From contig CM055111.1 in NCBI GenBank assembly GCA_029204225.1, forward strand, positions 11,607,999-11,671,998: a stretch of 64,000 nt of DNA. Reading direction: 5' to 3'. Of the stretch, positions 48,196 to 59,800 are shown piece after piece. Numbering within the stretch: position 1 is the stretch's first letter; every line of letters starts with the position of its first letter. Both the position numbers and the translations under genes were made by a program. Source of the stretch: Diphasiastrum complanatum. Its lineage: Eukaryota > Streptophyta > Lycopodiopsida > Lycopodiales > Lycopodiaceae. The notes beneath the pieces were generated by a model. That model did not search any database. It was not told the origin of the DNA and saw only the letters and a list, made by a program, of their open reading frames with translations.

Positions 48196-49631
48196 ATTGG
48201 GGGCTAGATCCGTACGATCTAGGTTTGGTTGGGTTGGTTTATCCACCACCCGTTCCTTTTGATGCACACTTACAAATAGCATTTTGCTGTTTTCATGTCA
48301 TGTGTCTACTGGCCCTGTATGACAGACACGGATCACTACTTCTGGGAAACTGATTCATAATATGTTTTGGTGTTCTCCTTATGTGATGGACTGTATTTTC
48401 CTTAAGTGCAACATACAGTCTGACTTTTGTTTATGCTCTCATGCTTTTAGGAAGAATATAGGTGGTGAATTTGTCTTGCTCTTATTTTATGAGCCAGCAA
48501 AGAATAAGGGATATCCTTTTAGCACTATGATTGTGAAGCTGCTTAAGGGTGGATTTGCCACAACGATTTGGCTTAGAATGTCTCTCAAGCCTTGATGTAG
48601 CCCAACTTTTTAGCGTGTCTCAATCTCTAGAGATGATTAGTCAAAAGGAGATTAGAAGGAAAATGTTCTGATAGTATTAGAAGCTTTTGGGATTTTGCTT
48701 TTTCCAAAGCTCATGCTTTTAGCTTTTGGAGAATCATGCACAACCTTTGTACTTTGCTTTTGACACCAAAAAGAATATAAATAACAGCCCCTAGCCTTCA
48801 ACGACTAACTTCAAGATCATTTCATCGAGGAGTCAAGAGTGGGAGAAGGCTAGGGCGCTCATTTTTTGCACCAACAAAGGCCTTTTAGATCCAATCGCTG
48901 GATCTTTATGGTCCTATTCTCATCTTTGCTTTATCTCTTTTATGTTCTATGATCTCTCTTTTTCCTAATGCTTCTACAAGTCATATCTTAGGATTTATTT
49001 ATCCAATTTGGATGTTTCCAATTGTGGTAGGCAGCCTACATCCTCTAGAACATTTCTAGATACTTTTCCTAACACTTTTGTGCGTTTTTTATGCTTTCAT
49101 CCTAGCACCTTCCCAGACCAATCAGCTATCAAATTAGGCCTAAATCAACTATTTTTCAGTTTATGCTTTTGCTGAAAACATTCATTTTACAATCACATCT
49201 CATCTTTGAGTCAGCCAATTTTGATCTAGACAGAAAAAGTTCTTTTCGGAATTTTTTACTTTTTGGCAGTTAGAAAATTCGGTACACTCGGTAAGGATCA
49301 GTACCGTACGGGCTGCGACAGGTACACAGCAGAGACTGAGGGCTAAAATTTGAATCAAGTTTCAGCCTAATCCGAGTTCATACGACAAAGTTATGCTCTT
49401 TTCCATAAAAGGGTCTAACTAGTCTAAATTTAGGGTTTGTAGTTACTTTCCCAAGATCCAAATTTGCTTCCGCTCACTTTTCTTTTAAGGGTTTGAGACT
49501 TTAGGGCTTCATCCTTTAACCCTAGGCATCAAATTTGCATCAATATCCAACAAGTATTCTTGGAAAAGATGTTTGATCTAGCTTCCTTCTATTTTGCTTT
49601 CGAATGAAAAGGAATGGTAGACAACCAAAGA
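48196..49631. other. Stretch between the gypsy and copia remains
   Basis: No gene recognised. AAGAATATAAATAACAGCCCC near 48770 could be a TATA region of a Copia LTR belonging to the fragment at 49632, but no repeat partner exists in the window. Confidence 0.35.
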
Positions 49632-50240
49632 TTAGAACATGAGAGAGATTAGGCTTTTTACCAGTCCATACTTCATAAGTGTCTTGGTCTTGTCTAGAGA
49701 GATAAGAGTGTCGTTTTGTAGATAGTTCGCTGTATTAATGGCTTCTGTCCAAAACTTTGCAGGTATTTTTGCATGTATCATCATGCAATGTGCAGCTTCC
49801 ACAAGGCTTATGTTGCACCTTTCTACTACTCCATAGGGTTGTGATGTGTAAGGAGCTGTAGGTTGATGTAGAAATGTTTTGCTCCCTACAAAAAGTTTCA
49901 AACTCCGCTGACATGTACTCACCGCCACGATCTGTTCTCAACTGCTGCACTTTGTTGGATGTCTTGGAATAGACAAAATTGAGATAGCTTTTTAATTTTG
50001 AAAGCACTTTTGACTTGTAAGTCATGAAATAAACTATTAGCTAGACGACTGAAATCATCAATGAATGTAACAAAATACTTGGCTCCACCTATAGAGTTGA
50101 CTTGTAGTGGACCACACACATCAAAATGTAAGTCTAGACATCTTACCTAATAGACATGGATTGCATGGAAAATAAGCTTTAGGGAGAGACTTAACATGCA
50201 AACTTTCCACTAATTTGCAAACACAAATATTTTCTTCATT
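49632..50240 (-). pseudogene. Ty1/copia integrase fragment, frameshifted
   Basis: On the minus strand, from right to left: a GAG-pre-integrase end ([12 protein letters not shown]); the integrase start (MCGPLQVNS...[12 protein letters not shown]) with the first catalytic Asp; [18 protein letters not shown] with the second; then, in another frame, QPYGVVERCNISLVEAAHCM (V-V-E-R, the catalytic Glu) and KFWTEAINTANYLQN. Three frames are needed and both ends are missing. The order and the GGEY / GVVER motifs are typical of plant Copia elements. Confidence 0.85.
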
Positions 50241-50334
50241 TTTTTTTTACAAGATCCAAAACACATTTAGTGGATATTGATCTTGGTTTTGGTGAACACA
50301 TCTAGATTTAGCTAGAAGATAAAAGCTTCACAGC

Positions 50335-50617
50335 TCCAATTCGTTCAACCGTCGTAGGTTCTCGCAGGAAGAGGAAATAGAGATTTCAAATCAAATAGAA
50401 AATTATCTGAGGATGGGACATATACAACCTAGTAAATCACCATGGGGCGCTCCTATTCTTCTGAAAGCGAAGAAAGATGGAGGTTTCCGGATGTGTGTGG
50501 ATTACAAGGGGTCGAATAAGGTGACTGTCAAGAATAAATACCCGTTACCGAGGATGGATGACCTTGTAGATCGCTTAGGTGGAGCTCAGTATTTCACTAA
50601 GATAGATCTCAGGACAG
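50335..50617 (+). pseudogene. Ty3/gypsy reverse transcriptase N-terminal fragment, cut off at a repeat junction
   Basis: Reads [35 protein letters not shown] and [19 protein letters not shown], ending [10 protein letters not shown], i.e. RT fingers up to the strand before the first catalytic motif. At 50618 it switches abruptly to the 360-bp repeat (ACCACTTTTCGGGAATGCC). The catalytic Y/F-x-D-D is therefore absent. It may be from the same family as the 45149-48195 element, which lacks RT, but that cannot be shown here. Confidence 0.85.
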
Positions 50618-51680
50618 TGAACCACTTTTCGGGAATGCCAAAAAGTAGTACATTCATTGTGCCCTAATGACGTTCCTTCTGACACGAAGGGCGTTGTCAA
50701 GAAAACGACGTCAACATCGAGCTGCAACTGGTCCAATGGATTTGTGTCGAGCACACGAACTTGTAGCCACCTTTCGTCCGAAGATTCGGGGGCATTCGAT
50801 TGAATCCGACCAATTTTTGGTCCGACATGCCTAACTTTCTTATACTACTTTCAGGGACTCTAGCTCGGGCGTTTCTTAGTGAAGTATCGAACCGTTTGGA
50901 ACTTAGTTTGGTGCTTCGGGTTCGTCTCGACGTGCAGCACAGTACGGAACAAATGGCAGGCAAAACGGACTCCGTTCGGCGACACTGGACCACTTCTTAT
51001 GAATGCCAAAACGTAGTCCATTCATTGTGCCCTAATGGCGTTCCTTCCGACACGAAGGATGTTTTTCAAGCAAACGACGTCGGAATCGAGCTGCAACTGA
51101 TCCAGTGGATTCGTGTCGAGCACACAAACTTGTAGCCACCTTCCGTTCGAAGTTCCGAAGGCATTCGACTGGATTCGACCAGTTTCTGGTCCGACAAGCC
51201 TAACTTCCCTATACTTTTTTGAGGGTTTTTGGCTCGGACGCACGTTTCTTAGTGAGTACTGAACCGTTTGGAGCTCAGTTTAGTCCTATAGGTTCGTCTC
51301 GGCGTGCAGCTTAGGACGGAATAGACTTCCTGCAAATGGACTCCTTTAGTTGACACTGGACCGGTTCTCGGGGAGGCATTCCCCCTGACAGAAAGGGCGT
51401 TTCTGGACAAACGACATTGAAATGGCGCTGCAAATGCTCCTGTGGGTTCGTGTTGAGCCCATGAACCTGTGGACACCTCCCTTCCAAAGTTCTGATTGTT
51501 TTTTACTGAATCCGACCAATTCCTAGCTCGCCGGGCCTAGAATCCTAGGACTACGTTTAGGGTTTTTGGTTCGGACGCACGTTTTGCTGTGAGTATTGAA
51601 CCATTTGGAGCCCAGTTTAGTGTTGTAGGTTCGTATCGGCGTACAACATAGGATTAGAGAGATATGTCCCTCAGAAATGA
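50618..51680. repeat. Second array of the 360-bp repeat, about three diverged copies
   Basis: The landmark CCACTTNTNNGGAATGCC recurs at about 50624 and 50989, with a diverged copy at 51361, so units are about 365-370 bp. The order of inner blocks (GTAGTCCATTCATTGTGCCC, CCTAATGGCGTTCC, ACTTGTAGCCACCTT) is as in 6240-7600. These copies share variants among themselves not seen in the first array. Confidence 0.85.
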
Positions 51681-51776
51681 GCCCAAAATAAAGGGAGAGG
51701 GAGGGGGAATTTGTTAACGTCTTTTTGGGCACCCAATTATTATTAACGCCCATATATATACACTATATATACATAC

Positions 51777-52193
51777 CATAGTTGCAGCGCGATTCTGAAT
51801 CGCGATTCAGAATCGGGATCCCAATTCGTGATTCGGGATTTTCCCAGAATCGTGTAGAATTGTTTTTGTTTTTTTTTTGAAATTTTTTTGTGCAATATGG
51901 GTATCAGATGAAAGCTTTGATCGAGGGGAATATGATTGTGTAGTTTGCCGACTGTTTTAGGTGTAGGATGGTCCCTTTCTGCTAAAGCTGCATCCCATAT
52001 TAAAAAAAAGAGAACACATTGGGGCATTCCCAGTGAACATAGCAGGAATCTCCCTTTCTCTGATTCTCCCTCTCTCTATCTCTCTCTCTGATCACGATTC
52101 ACAACAAATGGAACTAAAACCATGCTGAACAAAAACTTAGCTGAATCATTCTGAACTTTAGCCTTAAATGAAACAATTTTTGACAAAACGACC

Positions 52194-52242
<49 letters not shown>

Positions 52243-54516
52243 AACCATAAATCATAAACCATAAAACCGAAGTTACTGAACTAAAACCACAAAGAACAAT
52301 ATTGAATCACGACAATGCTGTGAATAGGATCATCATAATATATAATATTGAGACACATGGCACCAAAAAGGGGTACAATGATGTTCCATGAACGTAATGA
52401 AAACTATATAACTAAGGCTCATCAGAGTCATGGTAGGATAAATCATCCGAATCTGTGGACTGCAGGTCCCATGGGTCCGCAGATGAATAGGAACTGGAGG
52501 GAGCCATATGCCGTGGTGTGGCCCTGGCTCTGCTGCGTGCTTTGGATCCCTGCTGCGTGCCTTGGCTCTGGACCACCCCCCTCCCCCTCTCTGCCTTTGC
52601 CTCTGCCTCTCTCCCCTCCTTTGGCCCCCATCTGGCTGCCCCCAGCCTTGTGTCTACTCCGTCGTGCTTGTGTGTCAGGTGGCTGTGACCCTACGCCCTG
52701 GGATGGCCCTACCCACTGTGATGATGCCTGGCCGATGGCTGCCTGTGATGCTCCACTCCTGTCTACAAAAAGAGTATCAGCCCCCCCCTCCTAGAACCTC
52801 TAGGTCTCCCCCTAGGCCTACGTGCAGGAATGGCTGGCTCCTCCTCTGTCTCTGCATCAGGGTCCACCAGCAGGTCAGCCAGTTCATCCCCCTGTGCCTC
52901 CGCCCACATCTCCTCGTCCTCCTCTGTATCTCCCTCAACCCACTCCTCCTCCACATAGTCTGCCCCGAGCATCTCTCCACCCTCCGAGACCTCGTCATCT
53001 CCCTCCTTAGCCCTCTCCCTCTGCCTCTCTGTCCTCCTCTGCCGCCGTAAAGCCCGTGCGTCAGCCTATGCCTGTCTGTAGAGTTCTCTATGGATCTCAT
53101 CATCCATCTCCTCCTATGTGGGTGGTGCCCGAGGAGCAGATGCTATCGAATCCACCAAGCAAGTGTCAGGGTCCACCTGCAACCAAAAACAATACATTGT
53201 TGTCAGGCAGGTATTGTGCATATTTTGAAAGCAAATCAATTCATCAAAGCATACCAAGAAAAAAGGGGCGATGATGTGACTCACCTCGAGCATCTGACCC
53301 TCTCCTCGTGTGCGCCTCAGCATACGGCCGTTGGTGTTCACAAACACCAACCGCCTACACTGCTCGATGGACAACCTGTTCCTCTTCTGCGTGTGATACA
53401 AGGCCCAGGTGCTCCAATTCCGCTCACAAGCTCCTGTTAAACAGTCCTGTGCAAGGACTCTCAGCCAATCGCCTCAGGTCACCTGTGCTGCGCCCGTGGA
53501 TGCACCACCATGTAACGGGCCTTAGCTGATCCTCCCTCCGCCGACTCTGCTCTCCATTGAAAGGAAACTGGAAGCGCTCAAATGTGAACAGCTGGCTTGC
53601 AATGTTGGCCAGCATCGGACCTATTGGCAAAAGGAAAAACATGGCACATGTAAGACCCCTCGAATTCAGACACTACCAATGAGTACAATACTGCAGTAAC
53701 GTTGCTACCAACCGAACGTACCTGGTCCGGGCCATACGCGCTCCGTGTACTCCACCCATCCCCGGTGCAGCTCCGGATCGTCCCTCTCTCGTGTAGAGCG
53801 CCACAAGGGGTGCAACATGTGGGCTACGGCGTGGATGGGTCAGTGGAAGTAGTCCCATCTGGCCTCCCAGATGCGTGAGATCTCGCGCCTCCTGTAGCAG
53901 ACAAATTACAACAATCACTAAACCATAGCATAAAAGAAACGCATCAGACTTGAGTGAGAAACAACAAACTAGACATTGAAGAGTCATACCTGTGCTCGTC
54001 CAAGGCTGACAACAGAATCCCCCCGCCGATGCGGTCAATGAACTCATAAATGAGACCGAGGGTGCACCCCTCACGGTCTACCAGGCGCAACACTCTGTAA
54101 ATGGGTAGTAGGATCCCACTAATCTCCTCAGCAGCTCTCCAGAACTCGTCGCCGTACACAGTGGACTGGAAAAATGCCGAATGGGGGAGGTCTGTAAAGT
54201 CCCGGAAGGCCACGCTGGAAACCATCTGCCGCAATCCGTCCTTCACCACCACCAATCGCTCTAGCACCAAGAAGTAAAACGCAAAGCGCGTGGGTGTGGG
54301 CTTCTTTAGGTTTAGGGTGGAGAAGGTGCGGAATAGGGCCAACACACGCCTCTTCCTGGTGACAAAAGTGACCAGGCGCATGGCCGTAGAAGTGATCTGC
54401 AACACAAACACCCAGTTAAAAAGTTTAGACAGTAGTTGAGATGTGGTTAGCAGAATCGAAGGAAGAAAGCATAGCAAATAGAACAAACTATACCTCTCTG
54501 ATCCATGGAACCGCAC
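51777..54516 (-). mobile_element. Truncated second copy of the hAT transposon
   Basis: The left end CATAGTTGCAGCGCGATTC matches the end at 39115. The copy follows 39115-41883 closely (well above 95% by eye) and stops at CATGGAACCGCAC (54516). It therefore lacks the BED, DUF659 and right-end parts and cannot be mobile alone. It contains a (TC)n run at 52196-52240, longer than in the first copy. There is no target duplication because the right end is missing. Confidence 0.9.
52412..54516 (-). pseudogene. C-terminal exons of hAT transposase (truncated copy)
   Basis: Exons correspond to the middle and C-terminal exons of the gene at 39740-43299: 54396-53990 (intact here, reading VSSAVFRDFTDL-type sequence with AFRDFTDLPHSAFFQSTVYG where the other copy is frameshifted), the short WEARWDYFHRP exon, the dimerisation exon with RNWSTWALYHTQKRNRL (the residue before R differs from the other copy), and the acidic last exon ending in ARRPRGRPRGSRR. 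The sequence after the AT-hook differs in frame from the first copy because of an indel beside a C run near 52780. Splice sites are conserved. Confidence 0.8.
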
Positions 54517-54537
54517 GTTTAATTAATTTCTTTTTTT

Positions 54538-55164
54538 TTAGTGGGCAATATGGGTATCAGCTTGAAGCTCTTGACGAGAGTAGTGCATTTATGCAGGTTG
54601 CCGTTAGTTTCAGCTACAAAATGTGTTGGAGATAACTAAATAATGCACCTCTCAGTTTAGTAGTCACTAGTTAACTGTGAGCTCAAATTTGTAACGGCCC
54701 CATTATGGAGAAGCCATTATTGGGCACGGTTGTTAGTATAGGGTCTACTGTGAGACCATGATGGTTATGAGATGGCTAGATTACAGTTTCTATATAGCAG
54801 GAAGTTTTGGGGGTTCAAGGGGCGGTAGCCCCCCGACGGGGGGTTTGGGGGGCAGAGCCCCCCAACGGCAGGGTCTGGGGGCTGCCGATAGACCCTGACC
54901 CCGACAATACGGCCTCTTCATGGTTTGGCCTTCCGACTCCCTGAGCGAAAACACACTTTTTGGTGTTTTGCATCCCCTTGGTCCTTTGGTTGTTCGCTCT
55001 CTCAGATGGTGGTTGCTACTATATAACTACCACATTGAGAGGCTTTCATTAGAAGTTGGAGCAACCTGCATAAATGCACTACTCTCGCCAGAACCGACAA
55101 CCTGCATAAATGCACTGCTCTCGTCAAGAGCTTCAAGATGATACCCATACTCCCACTAAATTAT
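54538..55164. mobile_element. Inverted-repeat element with ~75-bp arms
   Basis: The left arm (about 54538-54610: TTAGTGGGCAATATGGGTAT, then GAAGCTCTTGACGAGAG and GTGCATTTATGCAGGTTG) matches the reverse complement of 55085-55164. The right arm has an extra tandem copy of GAGAGTAGTGCATTTATGC. The arms share CAATATGGGTATCA and GAAGCTCT with the left ends of the two hAT copies, so this is probably a derivative of hAT subterminal sequence. The ~480-bp middle includes a GC-rich block of alternating CCCCCC and GGGGGG runs. Confidence 0.75.
54689..55060 (+). repeat. LTR-like GC-rich insert, weak
   Basis: Starts TGTAACGGCCCCATTATGG, has CTATATAGC near 54794 and self-complementary CCCCCCGACGGGGGG / GGGCAGAGCCCCC blocks near 54825-54865. 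This could be a solo LTR nested in the inverted-repeat element, but no clear CA end or 5-bp duplication was found. Confidence 0.3.
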
Positions 55165-55268
55165 TATTATTATTTTTATAACGAAAATTAAAAAAAAAAA
55201 AAATATAAAAAAAATTATATATTATGGTACCGCGGACCATCATGGTGCCGCAGTACCAGTATGGATCC

Positions 55269-55292
55269 GCGGTACCGGGATCCCGGTACCGC
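55269..55292. repeat. 24-bp perfect palindrome
   Basis: Centre GGTACCGGGATCCCGGTACC (55271-55290), extended by GC on each side. It lies in a GGTACCGCGG/CCGCGGTACC-rich segment just before the GC-rich array. Confidence 0.95.
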
Positions 55293-55312
55293 TGGATCTA
55301 TGATATATGTAT

Positions 55313-56235
55313 ACACCGAAGTGACGGGGGACCCCGGACGCGAACGCGCATCCGGACGCGGACGCGCCAGGGGTGCGTCCAGGTCCCCAGACGCGTCCGC
55401 TATTTTTTTTTTAATTTTTTTTGATTTTTTGAGTTTTTCTAAAAAAAGGAATATGTACGCGTCCAACCTCGCGTTCAGAAGTCGGACGCTTCCGGGTCCG
55501 GACGCGGACGCGGAATGCCCGCGTCCGGCCCGGACCCTCATGTCTACTATACACCTAAGGAAGCGACCCATACGTCCGAACGTGCGTCCGGATGCGGACG
55601 CGCCAAGGGTGCGTTCGGGTCCCCGGACGCGACCGTTTTTTTTTTAATTTTTTTGATTTTTTTTAGTTACTTAGCCAAAAAAAAAAAATTTGGACGCGTC
55701 CGGGTCCGGACGCGGACGCGAATGCGGACGCGGACTGTCCGGCCCGGACCCTCATGTCTGCAGTATACACATATATATCATACCTAAGGAAGGGACCCTT
55801 GGGTGCGAACGCGTGTCCGCGTCCGGTTTTTTTTTTTTTGATTTTTGTAGACTTAAAAAAATAAAAAAAAATATATATATGGACGCGTCCGACCCCGCGT
55901 CCGGGTTCGGACGCGGACGCGGAATGCTCGCGTCCGGCCCGGACCCATATGTATTACATACCTAAGGTAGCGGACGCTGCGTCCGAACGCGCGTCCGGGT
56001 GCGATTGCGCTAGGGGTTCCGGGGGTCCGGAGCCCACTTTTATATTTTATTTTAGTGTTTTTTTTTTCTTTAAATGTTTTAATTTTTTTTTTAGACTTGT
56101 AAAAAAAAAAAAATATGGCGTCCGGACCCCCGGATGCGTCCGGACCCTTGGACGGAAAAAAAAATTGGACGTGTCCGGGTCCGGACGCGGACGCGGGCAT
56201 TCCGGCCCGGACCCTCATGTCTGATACATATATAT
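55313..56235. repeat. Array of four GC-rich/T-rich units with self-complementary arms
   Basis: Unit starts near 55313, 55553, 55784 and 55961; lengths about 240, 231, 177 and 275 bp. Each begins CTAAGG or similar, has a left arm rich in GGACGCG/CGCGTCC, a poly-T/poly-A middle, a right arm GTCCGGACGCGGACGCG, and ends GGCCCGGACCC followed by CATGT and an AT-rich linker ending in ATACAC or CATAC. The arms can pair with each other within and between units. Open frames across it change with the repeats and are not genes. These may be head-to-tail or nested MITEs using similar target sites. Confidence 0.8.
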
Positions 56236-56243
56236 ATTCATAC

Positions 56244-56432
56244 CAAAGTTCCAAGGGCCGTGGAACTGAAGTTCCACGGCACACGGCACCAGTTCCACAG
56301 CACCTGTTTTTTTTATTTTGAAATTTTTTTTAAGTCATTTTTATGGAAAAAACTAAAAAAAGAAATCATAAAAAAAAAACAGGTGCTGTATAACGGTGCC
56401 GTGGTACGGCACCTGTGCCGTGGGGTACTTTG
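56244..56432. mobile_element. 189-bp MITE with perfect 8-bp target duplication
   Basis: Starts CAAAGTTCC and ends GTACTTTG. Flanked by ATTCATAC at 56236-56243 and 56433-56440. The interior is two palindromic GC-rich arms (GTGGAACTGAAGTTCCAC; GTGCCGTGGTACGGCAC) around a T-rich/A-rich middle that is itself inverted (AGGTGCTGT / ACAGCACCT). The 8-bp duplication places it with hAT-type elements. Confidence 0.92.
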
Positions 56433-56449
56433 ATTCATACATATTACAC

Positions 56450-56454
56450 AAACA

Positions 56455-56493
<39 letters not shown>
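56450..56493. repeat. (CA)n microsatellite
   Basis: AC/CA run with one TA interruption, directly right of the MITE. Confidence 0.9.
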
Positions 56494-56498
<5 letters not shown>

Positions 56499-56512
56499 AA
56501 TATATATATATA

Positions 56513-56807
56513 GATTATGAATGCGCTGCGTTTCCAGAAACGCGTTTCTGGTTTGGGAATGCGTTTCTCAGAAACGTTTTTTTTAAAAAAAAAAAATTGA
56601 TTTTTGTGGGCAATATGGGTATCAAATTAAAGCTCTAATCAATCGCATTGCATTTATGTAGGTTGCCGAGTGTTTCGCTTACAGTGTGGTCCAGTTTAGG
56701 TGCAGCAATCCTTGTTGGATTCTGTCAATCCCTATGAATTTTTAAAGTCCTGTTTCTGATTTTTTCCAGCGATTCTGGATCCAGAAACGCGTATCTGGGC
56801 AACTATG
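56513..56807. mobile_element. hAT-end-like element, ~295 bp, degenerate
   Basis: The right end GGGCAACTATG equals the inverse of the hAT terminus CATAGTTGC. Both ends carry AGAAACGCGTTTCT-type palindromes in place of the AATCGCGATT motifs of the 39115 element. Behind the left end follow a T/A run and GGGCAATATGGGTATCA, the same order as at 39231-39260. Left terminus and target duplication are not clear. Confidence 0.6.
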
Positions 56808-56809
56808 AT

Positions 56810-59800
56810 ATCTATATGTAGTACCTTTCTGGGCAACTATCTGATATGTAGTACCTTTCCAGAAGAAATTGTTATATTTTGGGTGGAATGCTTAACCAGA
56901 ATTTTCAGGCATTTTGTTTTCGAGGGAAAATTTCTTGACTCAGAAATTTTCAACTCCAAAAATTTTTACTTTGGGAGAATTTCAGTCTTTGATGCTATGT
57001 ATTTTCATTTTTGGAAAGAGACCTAGTTTGCATTATTGTGTTACATGACACACTGGGCTCTTTTGCATATGAGGCGTGTGGACAGCTTGCTGATAGATTA
57101 TCTCTGAATTTGCTGAAAACTCACATTCATGTATCTTTGATCAACGTGATTGATTCTGTCAATTTGTTTTCTTGAAACTTTGAAATCTGTTTTAGGTTAT
57201 TGTAACAAGTAAGAACTTAACCATGACATGTTGCTCACAGATCTTTTAAGTGCAGCAAGCATCTGTATTTAGATACTCCACTTCATGACAATTCTCTTTC
57301 AACAATAAGAGCCATTCACAAGCATTAAAAAAAAGAAATTGTCTAAAGACTATTCATTGAGAACACCCATGTGTTGTCCATGATTACTCGTTTAGTTCTT
57401 TGAAAATGTAGGTATGGTTTAGGTTGAAGGTTACCAGTGAGCCTATAAGCCGAGAGCATTCAATTTTTGAGAAGGATAAAAGAAATTTGGGCTAGTCTAG
57501 GTGGGTTTGAAAAAACAGGCACTGGAACTTGTTAGTGTTGATGCATACACACTCACGCACACATGCATCCTTTTGCCTTCAATTTTCCATGATTTAAGTG
57601 TTTTTCCATTGATGTCTGTGGTCTATGAACATATCGAAAAGTATTGGCAATCTGCTTTGTCCTTTCAAGAGTGGATCTTGAGGAATACTGTCACAAGTGC
57701 GATATTGAACCCTAGTAAGCTTGTTTGACCTGCTTGGATGCTTGCTGCTGTTTTTGATTGGTTGTACAAAATCGCAACATTCGTATGCAATTAGCTGAAG
57801 TTTTTGATTGTTCAATCAGCTTAGTTGTGATAGTTGGACTTCTCGCTTTCTTTTTTGTAAATTTTAGTAAGAGCCTGGAAATGAACTTTTATATTAAATT
57901 CATGGCTTTAACCTGTGATTAGTTTCTCCATATCTTGTGTTTTCTTTTGAAGTTTAGTAACTTGGTATAGACTGATTGGTTGCTTCTCAAATTGCAAGAT
58001 ATATATATATACTTGAGTTGTCTACTCGCTCTCAATTATCCTCATACCACATCTCAAGTTGTTTCTGAATTTTGTTTTCCATCTAAACACTTTATTGCAT
58101 GGTATTGGACAATAGAAGAAACCAAAGGCATTTCTTTTGAGAAAGAGTCCTGTAATGACTTAATCATAACTATGTTGCATTATTAAAAAGCACATGTTTT
58201 CTTGTAACTGCTGATATATGCTTAAAAGTACATGGTATCACTTTGAAAGTGTGTTTAGTTCGGAAAAACCAATAGCTTTTCTACTACATTGTCATAGTTG
58301 AAATTGGAGCTTTCTTAAAGAGTTTTCATAGGCCTTATTATAGGTGTTGGTTTGGTATAGAGAGATACTCCTACCTTAACACAAGGTCGGAGTGGGACTT
58401 ACCCCAAGAATGCAAGAAAGGGCCCCAACATGTTGTAAATGGGTGAGAAAACAAATCACAAATCTAGTGTTTGGCCACATGTAAATGAACAGTGATTGTG
58501 AATTGAGACATTGATGAAAAATCAGGCATACAAGGTAAAGCTTGATTTTATGGTGCCCAGCGATTAGCATAACAAAGCTTCAGCCATGAATCAACAAGAC
58601 TAGTAGCAATTAACTTGCAAGGGATAATGAAAGATGTGAAAGAGGCCCTAGCAAAGAATAGACACGATATTAATAAGAGGAAGCTTGGTATGGGTTGCTA
58701 TAAAATTTTGTAGCCTTTTCCTCTTAGGGACCTCTTAAACATTTTATTGAGGCTACTTGTGATTAAGTTGATATGACAATAGCTTGCTAGTGTTTTTTTT
58801 TTTGATAGATGTAAGGGTGTTACTAATCTGTCAAATTATCTCCCATAGTGACCTACTATAGTAGAACGTGCTCAATTCAGCACTTGTGTTTCAAAATGGA
58901 GCTATAAACAAAGACTTGTAGTTTTTGTAGGACATTTGAGGAAGATGTTAATTTAGTTGTAAGCCATGCCTCGACCCTCTACAATTATCAATAGGCTATG
59001 TCAGTTGTACATTGATTGCTGTAATTATAATTGAAATAGTAGATAGTGTAGTGATGGGTTAAAGCACTTGTAAAGCCTATGAATTGTAGTTGGAGTGGAT
59101 GGTAGCTTCTCCTTAGACAAATGGGCAAAGGCATGCATGCATAGTGTTTATATGTAGCTAGTATACCACCCCGTTGTAAAACAAAAGCCACTTGCTAAAG
59201 CTTCAAATTTATTGAAACAAGTTGACATATGGTGCTTTATCAAATCACTCTTGTAGCGAGTTGTGTCTATGCATTCTTGCTAGGAAGGCTTATCACAGTC
59301 CCATGGATATGCAATGGTATGAGATTTGATAAAAGGTTTTTTGGGTTAGTTTGTAATATTCTATTAATCCCTATTGTGGACATATTATACCAAGCACCTA
59401 GTGATCGATGTTTGTCTTCACCTCGGAGTTTGATTCCACTCGTGAATGGGAACATACATACACGATAACAAAATCAAGGTTGAAGCCCCATTTACAAACA
59501 TAAGCAAAGCAATTGTTAGTTAATAACTTAATAGTAACGGCTAAAGGCCTCTTAGATATTTACAGCACATCACATGTTTTCATTCAGACGGCATCTTTTG
59601 GGGAGAGTAGAGGCTTTTAAGTAGTGGTTCAAATGTGGGGACATTTCAATCTTTTCGCACGTGGCATGATTTGCTAGAAAGGTAAAAGATAGTATTTGAA
59701 ATCTTTAAACAATACATGATTGTAAGACATCATTTAATCAATCTAGATGTCCTTGCTCATTTTGATAATCCTTAGTGTTGGTACTATTATATTTTTGAAA

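Noticed and set aside
55224-56321. Overlapping frames rich in Arg, Gly, Pro and Asp
   Set aside because: They come from GGACGCG/CGCGTCC repeats, differ between units and are broken by homopolymers.
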